This document shows, one piece after another, positions 51,421-61,400 of a stretch of 64,000 nt of DNA (position 1 is its first letter; each line of letters begins with the position of its first letter). The notes beneath the pieces are model-generated. The model had not been told where the DNA came from, ran no database searches, and saw only the letters and a program-made list of their open reading frames with translations. The stretch spans positions 1 to 64,000 of the forward strand of contig JBIMKP010000005.1 of NCBI GenBank assembly GCA_051861545.1. The letters run 5' to 3'. The stretch comes from CAISCU01 sp051861545 (GTDB taxonomy: Bacteria > Bacteroidota > Bacteroidia > UKL13-3). The translations under genes were made by a program, and so were the position numbers.

Positions 51421-51958
51421 ACGATCCCCATTTTTCAATATTATTTTTGATATAATTAAAAATCCGTTCGTATTCATTGGCATCACGAATAATTCGGTCA
51501 TGAAATAATTTTTGCCAAACAGGGATTTTTGGTGTATTCCGATATTCATTTATTCGTTTTGTTGCCGCAGATTTAAATCCCGCAACAAATGATGAAATCG
51601 TTGGGATGGCCGCCGTAGGGATGGACGGCCGTCCATCCGTATTGGGGATTGTCGCCATGGGGATGGACGGCTGTCCATCCCTACAGGATTTTTCAATTCG
51701 CAAAATTGCATGAATATGATTTGGCATGATTACAAAAATGTCACAAAACAATTCTGTGCGTATTTCAAATGATTTGTTCCATTCTTCAAATACAATTTCT
51801 CCAATTGGCGACAGGTGCATTTCTTTATTATCAATTTCTCCAAAAATTAATTCCCTGTTGGCTGTGCAAATTGTTATAAAATAGGAACCCTCATTTGAAT
51901 AATCCCACCATTGCGCCCTGAACGATTCATTTCTATATTTGTTCAAATATTTTGACAT
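51419..51958 (-). CDS. REP-associated tyrosine transposase (RAYT, Y1_Tnp)
   Basis: 179 residues, HUH endonuclease: R-x-S-F-R-A-Q-W-W-D-Y start, YFITICTANRELIFG, and the HUH motif VIMPNHIHAIL (H81, H83) with catalytic Tyr in DANEYERIFNYIKNN near residues 163-169. Residues ~92-120 (DGQPSIPMATIPNTDGRPSI) are encoded by REP palindromes inserted in frame (51600-51684). RAYTs cut and spread REP hairpins. The REP array lies directly 3' of the stop. The core motifs look intact, so it may still be active, but the insert could disturb it. Confidence 0.88.
   Translation of the reverse strand: MSKYLNKYRNESFRAQWWDYSNEGSYFITICTANRELIFGEIDNKEMHLSPIGEIVFEEWNKSFEIRTELFCDIFVIMPNHIHAILRIEKSCRDGQPSIPMATIPNTDGRPSIPTAAIPTISSFVAGFKSAATKRINEYRNTPKIPVWQKLFHDRIIRDANEYERIFNYIKNNIEKWGS
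51600..51684. repeat. REP palindrome pair inside the RAYT coding sequence
   Basis: GGATGGACGGCCGTCCATCC (51619-51638) is a perfect 20-bp palindrome; GGATGGACGGCTGTCCATCC (51661-51680) matches it in all but one base. Both are in frame with the RAYT gene and add about 29 residues between the HUH motif and the catalytic Tyr helix. Confidence 0.8.
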
Positions 51959-51992
51959 ATTAAACTTCGTTGTTAAATTTTTAAAAATGATT

Positions 51993-52041
51993 TAGTTATG
52001 CAAGCCCTTGCATAACTAGCAATACCAAAATTCGATTTTGG
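51993..52041. repeat. Two hairpins upstream of the RAYT gene
   Basis: TAGTTATGCAAG (51993-52004) pairs with CTTGCATAACTA (52007-52018). Next, CCAAAAT (52025-52031), loop TCG, pairs with ATTTTGG (52035-52041). They lie between two divergent genes, where no terminator is needed. Nothing else is recognisable in 51959-52255 apart from the expected promoters. Confidence 0.65.
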
Positions 52042-52255
52042 AATTAAATCCACTGATTTTGTATTTCTAAAATACTGGTTATCATAGCCTATTTTTTTGT
52101 TTCCGATTAAAAATTGCTATCAAACTGCTTTGTTTGAGGTATTCCTTAATTTTCATGATGAAAAACAAATTTTTCCGAATTTATTGCTGTTCATACAAAC
52201 ACGAATTTTTTAGGTAAACTGCACAATTTCAGCCTACCTTTACAAAAATTTCTTT

Positions 52256-53593
52256 ATGTTGAATTTTGAAGACCTTAAACTAAGCAAGCCCTTAATTGAC
52301 GCACTCCAAGAGCTTGATTATATACATCCAACACCTATTCAAGAACACTCGTTTTCTGTAATTAAATCTGGAAAAGATGTGATTGGAATTGCTCAAACCG
52401 GTACTGGAAAAACATTTGCTTACCTTTTGCCAATTTTAAGTTTGTACCAATATACGGGTGCCAAAGCTCCTAAAACACTCATTTTAGTTCCTACTAGAGA
52501 ATTGGTTTTGCAGGTAGTTGCCGAGATTGAAAAACTCACAAAATACATGAATGTGCGTTTTGCAGGAATCTTTGGAGGCTCAAATATCAATCCCCAAAAA
52601 GTTGCAATTGTTGATGGTTTGGATATATTGGTTTCAACTCCAGGCCGACTTATTGATATGGCCATGATGGGCGTTGTGAAACTTAAAACAGTTCAACATT
52701 TTGTGATGGATGAGGTTGATGAAATGATGGAAATCGGATTTCGGTCTCAATTAACTACCATCCTCGATTTATTACCTCCAAAACGTCAGAATATTTTCTT
52801 CTCTGCTACTTTAAGTGAAGATATTAATGTTTTGATAAATACCTTCACCAAAAACCCCGAGAAGGTAGAAGTAGCAGTACATGGAACGCCTTTGGAGAAA
52901 ATAAAACAAATGGCTTATGATGGTCCGAATTATTTTACCAAAGTAAATTTACTTAATCATTTTCTTGCGGATAAAAAGGTGTTTAATAAGGTAATGATTT
53001 TTGTAAGCACTATTAAACTTGCTGATAGGTTATATGCGCAGTTACTTCCAGTTTATAAAGATGATATTGCCTTAATACATTCAAATAAATCGCAAAATAT
53101 TAGGTTTGCAACCCTAGCCAATTTTCATAGTGGTAAAAACAGAATTCTAATAGCTACAGATATTGCAGCGAGGGGACTTGATATTTTTGAGGTTTCACAT
53201 GTCATCAATTTTGATACTCCAAAAGAAGCCGGTGATTATATTCATAGAATTGGAAGAACAGGAAGGGCAGGTAAAAACGGTATTGCATTTACATTTTTTA
53301 ATGAAGTGGAAGAGCCATTTTTAGAGGAGATTGAGGCTTTAATGAAAATGAAGATTACCAGAAAAAGAACTCCAAAAGAGGTGGAAATTTCTTCATTTTT
53401 TGGCGAAGATGAACGTCCTCAAATTAGAATGAAAAATTACCTTCCTCCTTCTAAAAAGAAAGATGGTGCTGGCGCTAAACAAGAGAAAAAGGCCAAAAAT
53501 TCAAAAATTAATTTGGGTGGTCCTCGAAAAAGAAATCCAAATAAAACCAAGCCTAGAAACCGCGCAGTCCAAAGGAATAGGGCCAGGAAATAG
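52256..53593 (+). CDS. DEAD-box RNA helicase
   Basis: 445 residues: Q-motif region PTPIQEHSF, AQTGTGKTFAYLLP (Walker A), PTRELVLQ, STPGRLIDM, motif II FVMDEVDEMM, SATLSEDIN, FVSTI, ARGLDIFEVSHVINFD, and HRIGRTGRAGKNG (motif VI). Motif II is D-E-V-D instead of D-E-A-D. The C-terminal ~60 residues are Lys/Arg-rich (RKRNPNKTKPRNRAVQRN), a likely RNA-binding tail. Probably RhlE-like, unwinding structured RNA in ribosome assembly or decay at low temperature. Monocistronic. Confidence 0.93.
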   Translation: MLNFEDLKLSKPLIDALQELDYIHPTPIQEHSFSVIKSGKDVIGIAQTGTGKTFAYLLPILSLYQYTGAKAPKTLILVPTRELVLQVVAEIEKLTKYMNVRFAGIFGGSNINPQKVAIVDGLDILVSTPGRLIDMAMMGVVKLKTVQHFVMDEVDEMMEIGFRSQLTTILDLLPPKRQNIFFSATLSEDINVLINTFTKNPEKVEVAVHGTPLEKIKQMAYDGPNYFTKVNLLNHFLADKKVFNKVMIFVSTIKLADRLYAQLLPVYKDDIALIHSNKSQNIRFATLANFHSGKNRILIATDIAARGLDIFEVSHVINFDTPKEAGDYIHRIGRTGRAGKNGIAFTFFNEVEEPFLEEIEALMKMKITRKRTPKEVEISSFFGEDERPQIRMKNYLPPSKKKDGAGAKQEKKAKNSKINLGGPRKRNPNKTKPRNRAVQRNRARK

Positions 53594-53705
53594 GCTTTTG
53601 GGAAGATAAATAGTTTCCTTAAATCTATGTAAACAAATCTTTAGGTTTCGGAATCTCTAAATTTTCATTTCTTTCTTACTTATCATTGCAGCCTCATTTT
53701 TTTAC

Positions 53706-55463
53706 ATGAATTTATTATACAATTATTTAAAACCATATAGGTCATTATTGTTATTAGCTCTTTTTTTAGCCGCTGCTAATCAGAGTTTTTCGATGATGGA
53801 TCCTTATATTTCGCAGTTAATTATCGACCAATATCTGCTTAAAGCTAAAACACTTCCTTCAGATGTATTTTTAGCTGGGGTCATCAAATTACTTTTGTAT
53901 TCTGTTGGTGTTGCTTTTATGTCGAGGGTAGCAAAAAACTTCCAAGATTATTTCACCAATGTCATCATTCAGCGTTTGGGTGCTGATATTTATTCAGATG
54001 GTATCAAACACTCATTGGCAGTTTCTTATGAGGCTTTTGAAGACCAAAGAAGTGGTGAAACTTTAGGCGTTTTACAAAAGGTTCGTCAAGATACAGAAAA
54101 GCTTATTCAGGCTGTGATTTCTGTTTTATTTACCACTTTCATTGGAATTGTATTTGTTTCTTATGCGGCAATACAAGTAAACTGGATGATTCTTCCTGTT
54201 TTTATTTCAGTGATTCCTATTTTGGGGTTATTAAGTTCTTTATTAAGTAAAAGAATCAAAAAAATGCAAAAGCTGATTGTGTCAGAAACTACACAATTAG
54301 CTGGTTCAACAACAGAATCTCTTAGAAATATAGAATTAGTAAAAAGTTTGGGATTAACTGCCCAAGAAATTAACCGTTTAAATACCACTACTACAAAAAT
54401 TTTAGGTCTTGAATTGAAGAAGGTTAGATATATAAGAAGCTTAAGTTTTATTCAAGGCACATCTGTTAATTTACTCAGAACAGCTGTCATGTTTGTGATG
54501 ATGTATTTAATCTTTAAAGACCAGATTTCAGTAGGTCAATATTTCATGATGATGTTTTATTCATTCTTTATTTTTGGTCCAATTCAGGAATTGGGTAATG
54601 TGATAAATATCTATCGTGAGGCTGAAGTTAGTTTGGCTAATTTTCAAAAAATTCTAGATACACCTATTGAACCAAAAGCAGTTTCTCCTCAGCCATTAAA
54701 TGAGATTCAAAAACTTACTTTTAATCAGGTAAAGTTTGGATATCAAAGTTCAAATCGTCCTTCTTTAAATGATATTTCTTTTGAAGTTAACAAAGGCGAA
54801 ACCATTGCTTTTGTTGGTCCTTCTGGCTCTGGTAAAACTACATTAGTAAAATTATTGGTTGGGTTATATCGACCTAAAGAAGGTGAAATACTTTATAATG
54901 GAATACCATCACACAATATTGAATTGGATGAATTAAGAGAACAAATTGGTTTTGTAACTCAAGATACCCAATTGTTTTCTGGCTCAATAAAAGAGAATTT
55001 ATTATTTGTAAAACCAAATGCAACTGATGAAGAAATTAATATGGTTTTACAAAAAGCAAGTTGTCAGAATTTGTTAGCTAGAGCCGATAAGGGCATTGAT
55101 ACGATAATTGGAGAAGGTGGAGTAAAGGTTTCTGGAGGGGAAAAACAAAGATTGAGTATTGCACGTGCTTTGTTAAGAAATCCAAGGTTATTGGTATTTG
55201 ATGAAGCTACTTCTGCTCTTGATTCAATCACAGAAGAAGAAATCAGTCAAACCATAAGAGATGTAACCTCAAAACGTGAACACATTACTATTTTAATCGC
55301 ACACAGGTTAAGCACAATTATGCATGCCGATAGAATTTATGTTTTAGAATTAGGAAAAGTAATTGAATCGGGTAAACACCAAGATTTAATTAATGAAAAG
55401 GGTTTGTACTATGCAATGTGGCGTCAACAAATTGGTGAAGGAAAAATTTCAAAAGACTTGTAA
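53706..55463 (+). CDS. ABC transporter, fused permease and ATPase
   Basis: 585 residues, MsbA/LmrA-type half-transporter. Six membrane helices lie in residues 1-~300. Then Walker A GPSGSGKTT (~372), Q-loop FVTQDTQLFSG, signature VSGGEKQRLSIARALLRNP (~475), Walker B LLVFDEATSALD and the H-loop IAHRLSTI. Exports a lipid, drug or peptide as a homodimer. No neighbouring partner gene. It is 67 nt before the Crp/Fnr gene, which could be separately transcribed. Confidence 0.95.
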   Translation: MNLLYNYLKPYRSLLLLALFLAAANQSFSMMDPYISQLIIDQYLLKAKTLPSDVFLAGVIKLLLYSVGVAFMSRVAKNFQDYFTNVIIQRLGADIYSDGIKHSLAVSYEAFEDQRSGETLGVLQKVRQDTEKLIQAVISVLFTTFIGIVFVSYAAIQVNWMILPVFISVIPILGLLSSLLSKRIKKMQKLIVSETTQLAGSTTESLRNIELVKSLGLTAQEINRLNTTTTKILGLELKKVRYIRSLSFIQGTSVNLLRTAVMFVMMYLIFKDQISVGQYFMMMFYSFFIFGPIQELGNVINIYREAEVSLANFQKILDTPIEPKAVSPQPLNEIQKLTFNQVKFGYQSSNRPSLNDISFEVNKGETIAFVGPSGSGKTTLVKLLVGLYRPKEGEILYNGIPSHNIELDELREQIGFVTQDTQLFSGSIKENLLFVKPNATDEEINMVLQKASCQNLLARADKGIDTIIGEGGVKVSGGEKQRLSIARALLRNPRLLVFDEATSALDSITEEEISQTIRDVTSKREHITILIAHRLSTIMHADRIYVLELGKVIESGKHQDLINEKGLYYAMWRQQIGEGKISKDL

Positions 55464-55529
55464 ATTATCTTGCTATATTAGTTGATTCTAAATTTTGTGT
55501 TTAAGTGTGTTTTTATTTACAATTGAGTT

Positions 55530-56153
55530 ATGGAACAAATCATAGATGAGAAGGAATTATTTTTTACCGATTTAGCTTTAAAAAGGGAAATAATTCAGCA
55601 GGCGCGGGTTAGAAAATTTCATCACGATCACGTCATTACTCAGCCTGGCGATGAAATTATGTTTATCCCAATTGTATTGTCGGGTTGTTTAAGAATTCTG
55701 CGCCAGAATGATGATGGACAGGAAGTTTTTTTATACCATTTATATCCTGGACAAACTTGCGCTATGTCACTTACTTGCTGTCAATCGGGTAAAAAAAGTA
55801 TGATTAAAGCTATAGCTGAATTAGAATCTAGACTTTTGATGATTCCCGTAAAACTTACTGAAGATTGGTTCCGTTTTCCCGAATGGAAAGCCTATATCAG
55901 TAATAACTATCAAACACGTTTTGCTGAACTTTTACAAGTAATTGATTTGATTGCATTCAGTAATATGGACAAACAGTTATTGCATTATATCAAAGAAAGA
56001 GGCAAAGCTTTAAATGTAAGTATTTTAGATATAACCCATCAAGAAATTGCTGAAGAATTGCACACCCATCGTGAGGCTATTAGTCGCTTACTTAGAACCA
56101 TGGAGCAAAAAGGACTAGTAAAATTGGGAAGAAATAGTATTCAAATTATTTAA
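55530..56153 (+). CDS. Crp/Fnr-family regulator
   Basis: 207 residues: cyclic-nucleotide-binding-like beta-roll (residues ~25-115: ITQPGDEIMFIPIVLSGCLR, EVFLYHLYPGQTCAMSLTCC) and a helix-turn-helix, DITHQEIAEELHTHREAISR, then LLRTMEQKGLVKL at the C-terminus. A cysteine cluster (C-A-M-S-L-T-C-C) occurs in the sensing domain, but not the Fnr iron-sulfur pattern. Target genes unknown; the ABC exporter upstream is a possible target. Confidence 0.9.
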   Translation: MEQIIDEKELFFTDLALKREIIQQARVRKFHHDHVITQPGDEIMFIPIVLSGCLRILRQNDDGQEVFLYHLYPGQTCAMSLTCCQSGKKSMIKAIAELESRLLMIPVKLTEDWFRFPEWKAYISNNYQTRFAELLQVIDLIAFSNMDKQLLHYIKERGKALNVSILDITHQEIAEELHTHREAISRLLRTMEQKGLVKLGRNSIQII

Positions 56154-56182
56154 GCAGAATTTTCTAATCAAATAAACCAACC

Positions 56183-57550
56183 ATGAAATCATCGTTTTTA
56201 GGTATTTTATTTTTCTTTTTATCGAACCTGTTATTTGCACAAAACAAGGATTCAATTCTTATTAGGTCAATGTTTGATGAAGAGTTTCATAATGGAAAAT
56301 CTTATTCTCAACTTGAATATCTCTGTAAAAAAATTGGTGGTAGATTAAGTGGTTCTCCTCAAGCTGAAGCTGCTGTTAATTGGGCTTTCAAATCATTAAA
56401 ATCTGAAGGATTTGATTCTGTTTGGCTACAACCTGTTATGGTTCCACATTGGGTGCGTGGCGAAAAAGAACAAGCTTATGTTTTGAGCAATGGCAAGAAA
56501 ACAGAGCTCAGTATTTGTGCTTTGGGTAACAGTGTTGGTACACCAAAATCTGGATTAAAAGCAAAGGTAGTTGAAGTAAAAACTTTTGAAGAACTACGTG
56601 CTATGAGTGATGAATCTGTAAAAGGAAAAATTGTTTATTTCTCACGTCCTTTTCCTGATAATGTTTTAAGTTGTGGTTCTGCTTATGGAAATACAGTAAA
56701 TCAGCGTGGTCAAGGTCCGATAGAAGCTGCCCAAAAAGGAGCAATTGGTGTAATTGTTAGAAGTATGACTCATGCTTTTGACGATTTTCCTCATACAGGT
56801 GCTACCAATTATAAAGATAGTATTACCAAAATACCTGCTTGTGCAGTAAGTACTGTTGATGCTGTGAATTTAAGTGATATACTAAAAGCAAATCCAAATG
56901 CTGAATTGTATTTCCGTCAAACATGCGAAATGCTTCCTGATGTTTTAAGTTATAATGTAGTTGCGGAAATCAAGGGAACAGAATTTCCAAATGAATATGT
57001 TATTGTTGGTGGGCATCTCGATTCGTGGGACAATGGCGAAGGCGCACATGATGATGGTGCTGGAACCGTTCAAAGTATGAATGCATTGAGATTAATTCTT
57101 CACTCAGGTATTAAACCCAAAAGAAGCATTAGAGCTGTTTTGTTTATGAATGAAGAAAATGGTTTAAAAGGTGGATTAAAGTATGCAGAACTAGCTGAAT
57201 CAAATAAAGAAAAACATATTGCTGCTATTGAAACAGATGCGGGTGGTTTTATGCCAAGACATATTGGTTTTACTTTGAAAAAAGATGAACTCAAAAAGTA
57301 TGCAGCTTGGCAAGAATTATTAGGTCCTTACGGTGTTCAAGCTTTTGATGAAAATGGAGGAGGAGCTGATATTGGTCCATTAAGAAAACAAGGAACTACC
57401 TTAATTGGTTACCATCCAGATGGACAAAAATATTTCGATTATCACCATACCTCAAATGATACATTTGATAAGGTTCATAAAAGAGAATTGCAATTTGGTA
57501 CAGTTGTTTTGGCTAGTTTAGTTTATTTAATTAGCGAATACGGTTTATAA
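56183..57550 (+). CDS. M28-family zinc peptidase (carboxypeptidase Q-like)
   Basis: 455 residues with a signal peptide (LGILFFFLSNLLFAQ). After a PA-like insert (residues ~120-230), the co-catalytic zinc ligands appear: GGHLDSWDNGEGAHDDGAG (H, D), MNEENGLKGG (catalytic E and zinc E), ETDAGGF (D), and YHHTSNDTFDKVHK (H). It should remove amino acids from peptides in the periplasm or outside. 9 nt before the exonuclease III gene, so the two may be co-transcribed by chance. Confidence 0.9.
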   Translation: MKSSFLGILFFFLSNLLFAQNKDSILIRSMFDEEFHNGKSYSQLEYLCKKIGGRLSGSPQAEAAVNWAFKSLKSEGFDSVWLQPVMVPHWVRGEKEQAYVLSNGKKTELSICALGNSVGTPKSGLKAKVVEVKTFEELRAMSDESVKGKIVYFSRPFPDNVLSCGSAYGNTVNQRGQGPIEAAQKGAIGVIVRSMTHAFDDFPHTGATNYKDSITKIPACAVSTVDAVNLSDILKANPNAELYFRQTCEMLPDVLSYNVVAEIKGTEFPNEYVIVGGHLDSWDNGEGAHDDGAGTVQSMNALRLILHSGIKPKRSIRAVLFMNEENGLKGGLKYAELAESNKEKHIAAIETDAGGFMPRHIGFTLKKDELKKYAAWQELLGPYGVQAFDENGGGADIGPLRKQGTTLIGYHPDGQKYFDYHHTSNDTFDKVHKRELQFGTVVLASLVYLISEYGL

Positions 57551-57559
57551 TAATTAAGA

Positions 57560-58330
57560 ATGAAAATCATTAGTTATAATGTAAATGGCATTCGTTCGGC
57601 CATTAGCAAGGGTTTGATTAATTTTATGCAAGGAACTGGTGCAGATGTTTTTTGTTTTCAAGAAACCAAAGCAGAATCCGCCAATATTAGTGCAGAAGAA
57701 TATAGTTTTGATGTAATAGGTTTCAAACACCGTTATTGGTTTAGTGCCGAAAAAAAGGGTTACAGTGGTGTTGCCATCTTTAGCAAGATACAACCTGATC
57801 ATGTGGAGTATGGTTTTGGAAATCCTGAATATGATAGGGAAGGTAGAATCATAAGGGCAGATTTTGGTGATACTTCTATTATTAGTGTTTATATTCCAAG
57901 TGGTTCAAGTGGTGATGAAAGACAGGCTTATAAAATGGTTTGGCTTGATTTTTTTGAAAACTACATACGTGAGTTAAGCTGGAAATTTCCTAACCTGATT
58001 ATCTGTGGAGATTATAATATTGTTCATCATCCAATAGATATTCACGACCCAGTTAGTAATAAAAATTCAAGTGGATTTTTACCAGAAGAAAGAGCTTGGC
58101 TTACTCAATTTACCGATAATGGTTTCATCGACAGCTTTAGATTTTTTAATAAAGACCCACATCATTACAGTTGGTGGAGCTACAGAGCTGGTTCTAGAGC
58201 TAGGAATAAAGGTTGGAGAATAGATTATTGTATGATTCATGAATCTATAAAACACAAGCTTAAATCTGCAGGAATTATGTCGGATGCTGTTCATTCCGAC
58301 CATTGTCCTGTTTACATTGAAATTTCCTAA
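57560..58330 (+). CDS. xth: Exodeoxyribonuclease III
   Basis: 256 residues: MKIISYNVNGIRSAISKG, FCFQETKA (metal-binding E), CGDYNIVHHPIDIHDP (D-x-N), YSWWSYRAGSRARNKGWRID, and HSDHCPVYIE (catalytic H). This is the full set of AP endonuclease/exonuclease III motifs. It removes 3' blocks and cuts at abasic sites in base excision repair. No signal peptide. Normal length. Confidence 0.95.
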   Translation: MKIISYNVNGIRSAISKGLINFMQGTGADVFCFQETKAESANISAEEYSFDVIGFKHRYWFSAEKKGYSGVAIFSKIQPDHVEYGFGNPEYDREGRIIRADFGDTSIISVYIPSGSSGDERQAYKMVWLDFFENYIRELSWKFPNLIICGDYNIVHHPIDIHDPVSNKNSSGFLPEERAWLTQFTDNGFIDSFRFFNKDPHHYSWWSYRAGSRARNKGWRIDYCMIHESIKHKLKSAGIMSDAVHSDHCPVYIEIS

Positions 58331-58408
58331 GTTTAATGAATTGTTAAAAATTCTTCATTTATAAGGAAAACTGCCTGATTTGCTTTACTTTGTGCATCTA
58401 CTCAAAGT

Positions 58409-61400
58409 ATGCACATTATAAGGAAATACGCGGTTTTGATTTGGCTTATTATTTTGGCCTTTCCTGCTATTTCTCAACCTGTAGCAAATTTTGTTGCGAA
58501 TCATGTAAATGGTTGTGCTCCTTTAACGGTTCAATTTACTAGCCTTTCAACTGGAAATCCTTCAAGTTATTTATGGGATTTTGGTAATGGAAATACATCA
58601 ACCTTAATAAATCCCTCGGCTTCATACGTAAATCCTGGTAAGTTTACTGTTCGTTTAACTGTAACAAATGCTGCTGGTTCAAACCAAAAAACTGTAAGTA
58701 ATTATATTGATGTTTATCCTTTGCCTGATGTTAAATTTGGCTCCTTAAAACTTTCAGGTTGTTCTCCACTATCAGTTCAATTTAGAGATTCTAGTTCTTC
58801 TGTTTTAAGAGGTTTGAAATTATGGGCTTGGGATTTTGGTAATGGAAATGTTTCTAATCAAAGACATCCTTTAAATACATTTAATCTTCCTGGAAATTAT
58901 TCAATTAGTTTATTAGTAACCGATTCCAATAATTGTTCAAACTCCTTAATTAAAAACAACTATATCAATGTTCAAACTGCTCCTATAGTTGATTTTGTAG
59001 CAAGTTCAAATTTTGGTTGCAGTTTGCCATTTCAGCCTACTTTTACTCCAAACATTACTCCTGCTCTTGGAAATTATTCTTACTTATGGAATTTTGGAAA
59101 CACTACTCAATCAACTGTTTCAAATCCACAAGCCACTTACAATACTAAAGGAACTTTTCCTGTTAGCTTAAGAGTGATAAATCTGGCTCAATGCACAGTG
59201 AATGTTGTTAAGCCAAATTTCATCAGACTTATTGATGTGGTTCCAGATTTTGTAATTGATGGTACTCCCGATTTATGTGCACCAGGGAATGTAAAGGTTT
59301 TAAATACAACTGCTTTTGATACCTTAGGAATTGTATTTGAGTGGTATTTAAATGGTAATTTGGTTTCTAGTTTTAAAAATGTTCAATTAAACAATTTACC
59401 TGTAGGTAATCATTCATTAGAGCTAAGGGTAAGGGTTGGAAATTGCATTGCTTCTACCATTCGAAACTCATTTATCAATGTAATTCCTGGTCCTAAATCT
59501 AATTTTTATGCAGAAAAAACAAGCTATTGTAAGGTACCTGTAATGGTCAGTTTTAAAGACAGCAGTTCTAATGCAGTTGCTTGGTCGTGGAATTTAGGTA
59601 ACGCACAAACAGCAAATTTAAGAGAGCCTATTGTAACCTATAATAATTTTGGAGAATATACTGTAAGTTTAATTACAACACATACAAATGGCTGTCGCGA
59701 TACGCTCGTAAAACCTTTGTATATTAAAATTAAACCCGCATTTGTTTTACCGCTTGTAAGTCCAAAAAAGGGTTGCGCACCTTTATTGGTTAATTTTGGA
59801 GTTTACGATACCAATTCACCTCCATTTAATTCCTTTTTGTGGAACTTAGGAAAACCTGGTGTTACAAGTAATATGGCCTCACATAATTATACATATACTG
59901 ATACAGGCGTTTATTATGTTTCACTTACCGCTACAAATGCCGAGGGGTGTGTTTCAACTAGGTATGATACAGTTCGAGTTGGTTTAGTTTTAAATCCTGA
60001 TTTTTCAAGCTTCAAAACAACTTATTGCTATGGCGAACAACCCATTAGTTTGCAAATACCTAACCATTTAAAGATTCCGGGTTTTGGTTATACATGGGTA
60101 ACAAAAGACTCCTCCTTTACAGGAAGTTCATTAAACAATTCTGTATTTTTTAATGATACTGGTTGGCAAAGCCTGAGTTTGTTAATGAGTCATAATGGTT
60201 GTACTTCAGGCATTTTTAAAGATAGTGTATTCCGTATTCTTGGTCCAATTGCTAGGTATAGTTTCAATTATCTTCCTTGTTCAAATTCACAATTACGTTT
60301 TATTAATAGAAGCATTGGTGGTAATAAATTTTTATGGGTTTTTGGTGATGGCGATTCCTCAACATTATTTTCTCCAAACCACGATTATGATTCATCTGCA
60401 AACTACATGGTTAAACTTTTTGCTTATGATACTTTAACTTCATGTACTTCTGTTTATACGCTTCCTATTAAAGCAGAAATTTTTATGCTTCCTAAGTTCA
60501 ACATTTCTTCAAAGAAGGGCTGTTTTCCACTATTGGTTTCATTGGTAAATACTACAAATCCAATGACCAACATTGTTAAAACCGAATTTCTCATTGATGG
60601 AAAAACTTTGGTAGGAAATAATGTTTCAGCTTTGTTATTAAATCCAGGTAAGTATTCTGTTACAATGGTTCTAACAGATAATAAAGGTTGTACTTTTTCT
60701 ATTACCAAAACCGATTCTATTCAGGTAGTCAATGCGAATGTAGAGTTTGCATCTTCTCCAAATATTTCTTGTTTGCCCTTGCTTTTAACGACACAAGATA
60801 CGAGTCAGTCTGATTTTCCAATTGTTAAAAGAATATGGTCTTGGGGTAATGGAGATTCAACTGTATACACACATCCTGATTCGGTTTTTGCAAGGTATTT
60901 TTATAGAAATCCACCAGCCAATCAAGCTGATGGTTTCTTTCTAAAATTAACTATTCAAGATTCTGAAGGTTGCAGGTTTTTCAATTCAAAGAAGATTTTT
61001 CTTTCGAAACCAATCCCTGATTTTTCATTTGTACAAAAGAAGAATTGTATACAAGATACTTTCCTATTTACTCCAAATCCAGATGCACAAATTGGACTAG
61101 GTAATTTAAGTTTTAATTGGAAAATTCTAGGTAATACTTATTCATCACGAACTGCTCTATTACAATATTCAGGTGATACAATTTTGCCAGTTTTATTTAG
61201 GGTTACAGATGTAAATGGTTGCAAAGATAGCATTACCAAAAATGTTCCAATATTAACTGGTCCACCAAGGGTTTTATTTGATGCAAACCCTAAAATTATT
61301 AATTGTCCAGGCCCACCAATATTTTTTACAGATTTTAGCTCAGCAGGTTCTACTCCACTTGTATCGTGGCAATGGAATTTTGGTGATGGTGGTCAATCAG

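Noticed and set aside
50772..51549. Overlapping minus- and plus-strand reading frames rich in Gly/Trp/Asp/Met in the REP array
   Set aside because: They are produced by the 20-bp repeats and palindromes, have no start signals or family, and overlap the real PAP2 and RAYT genes.
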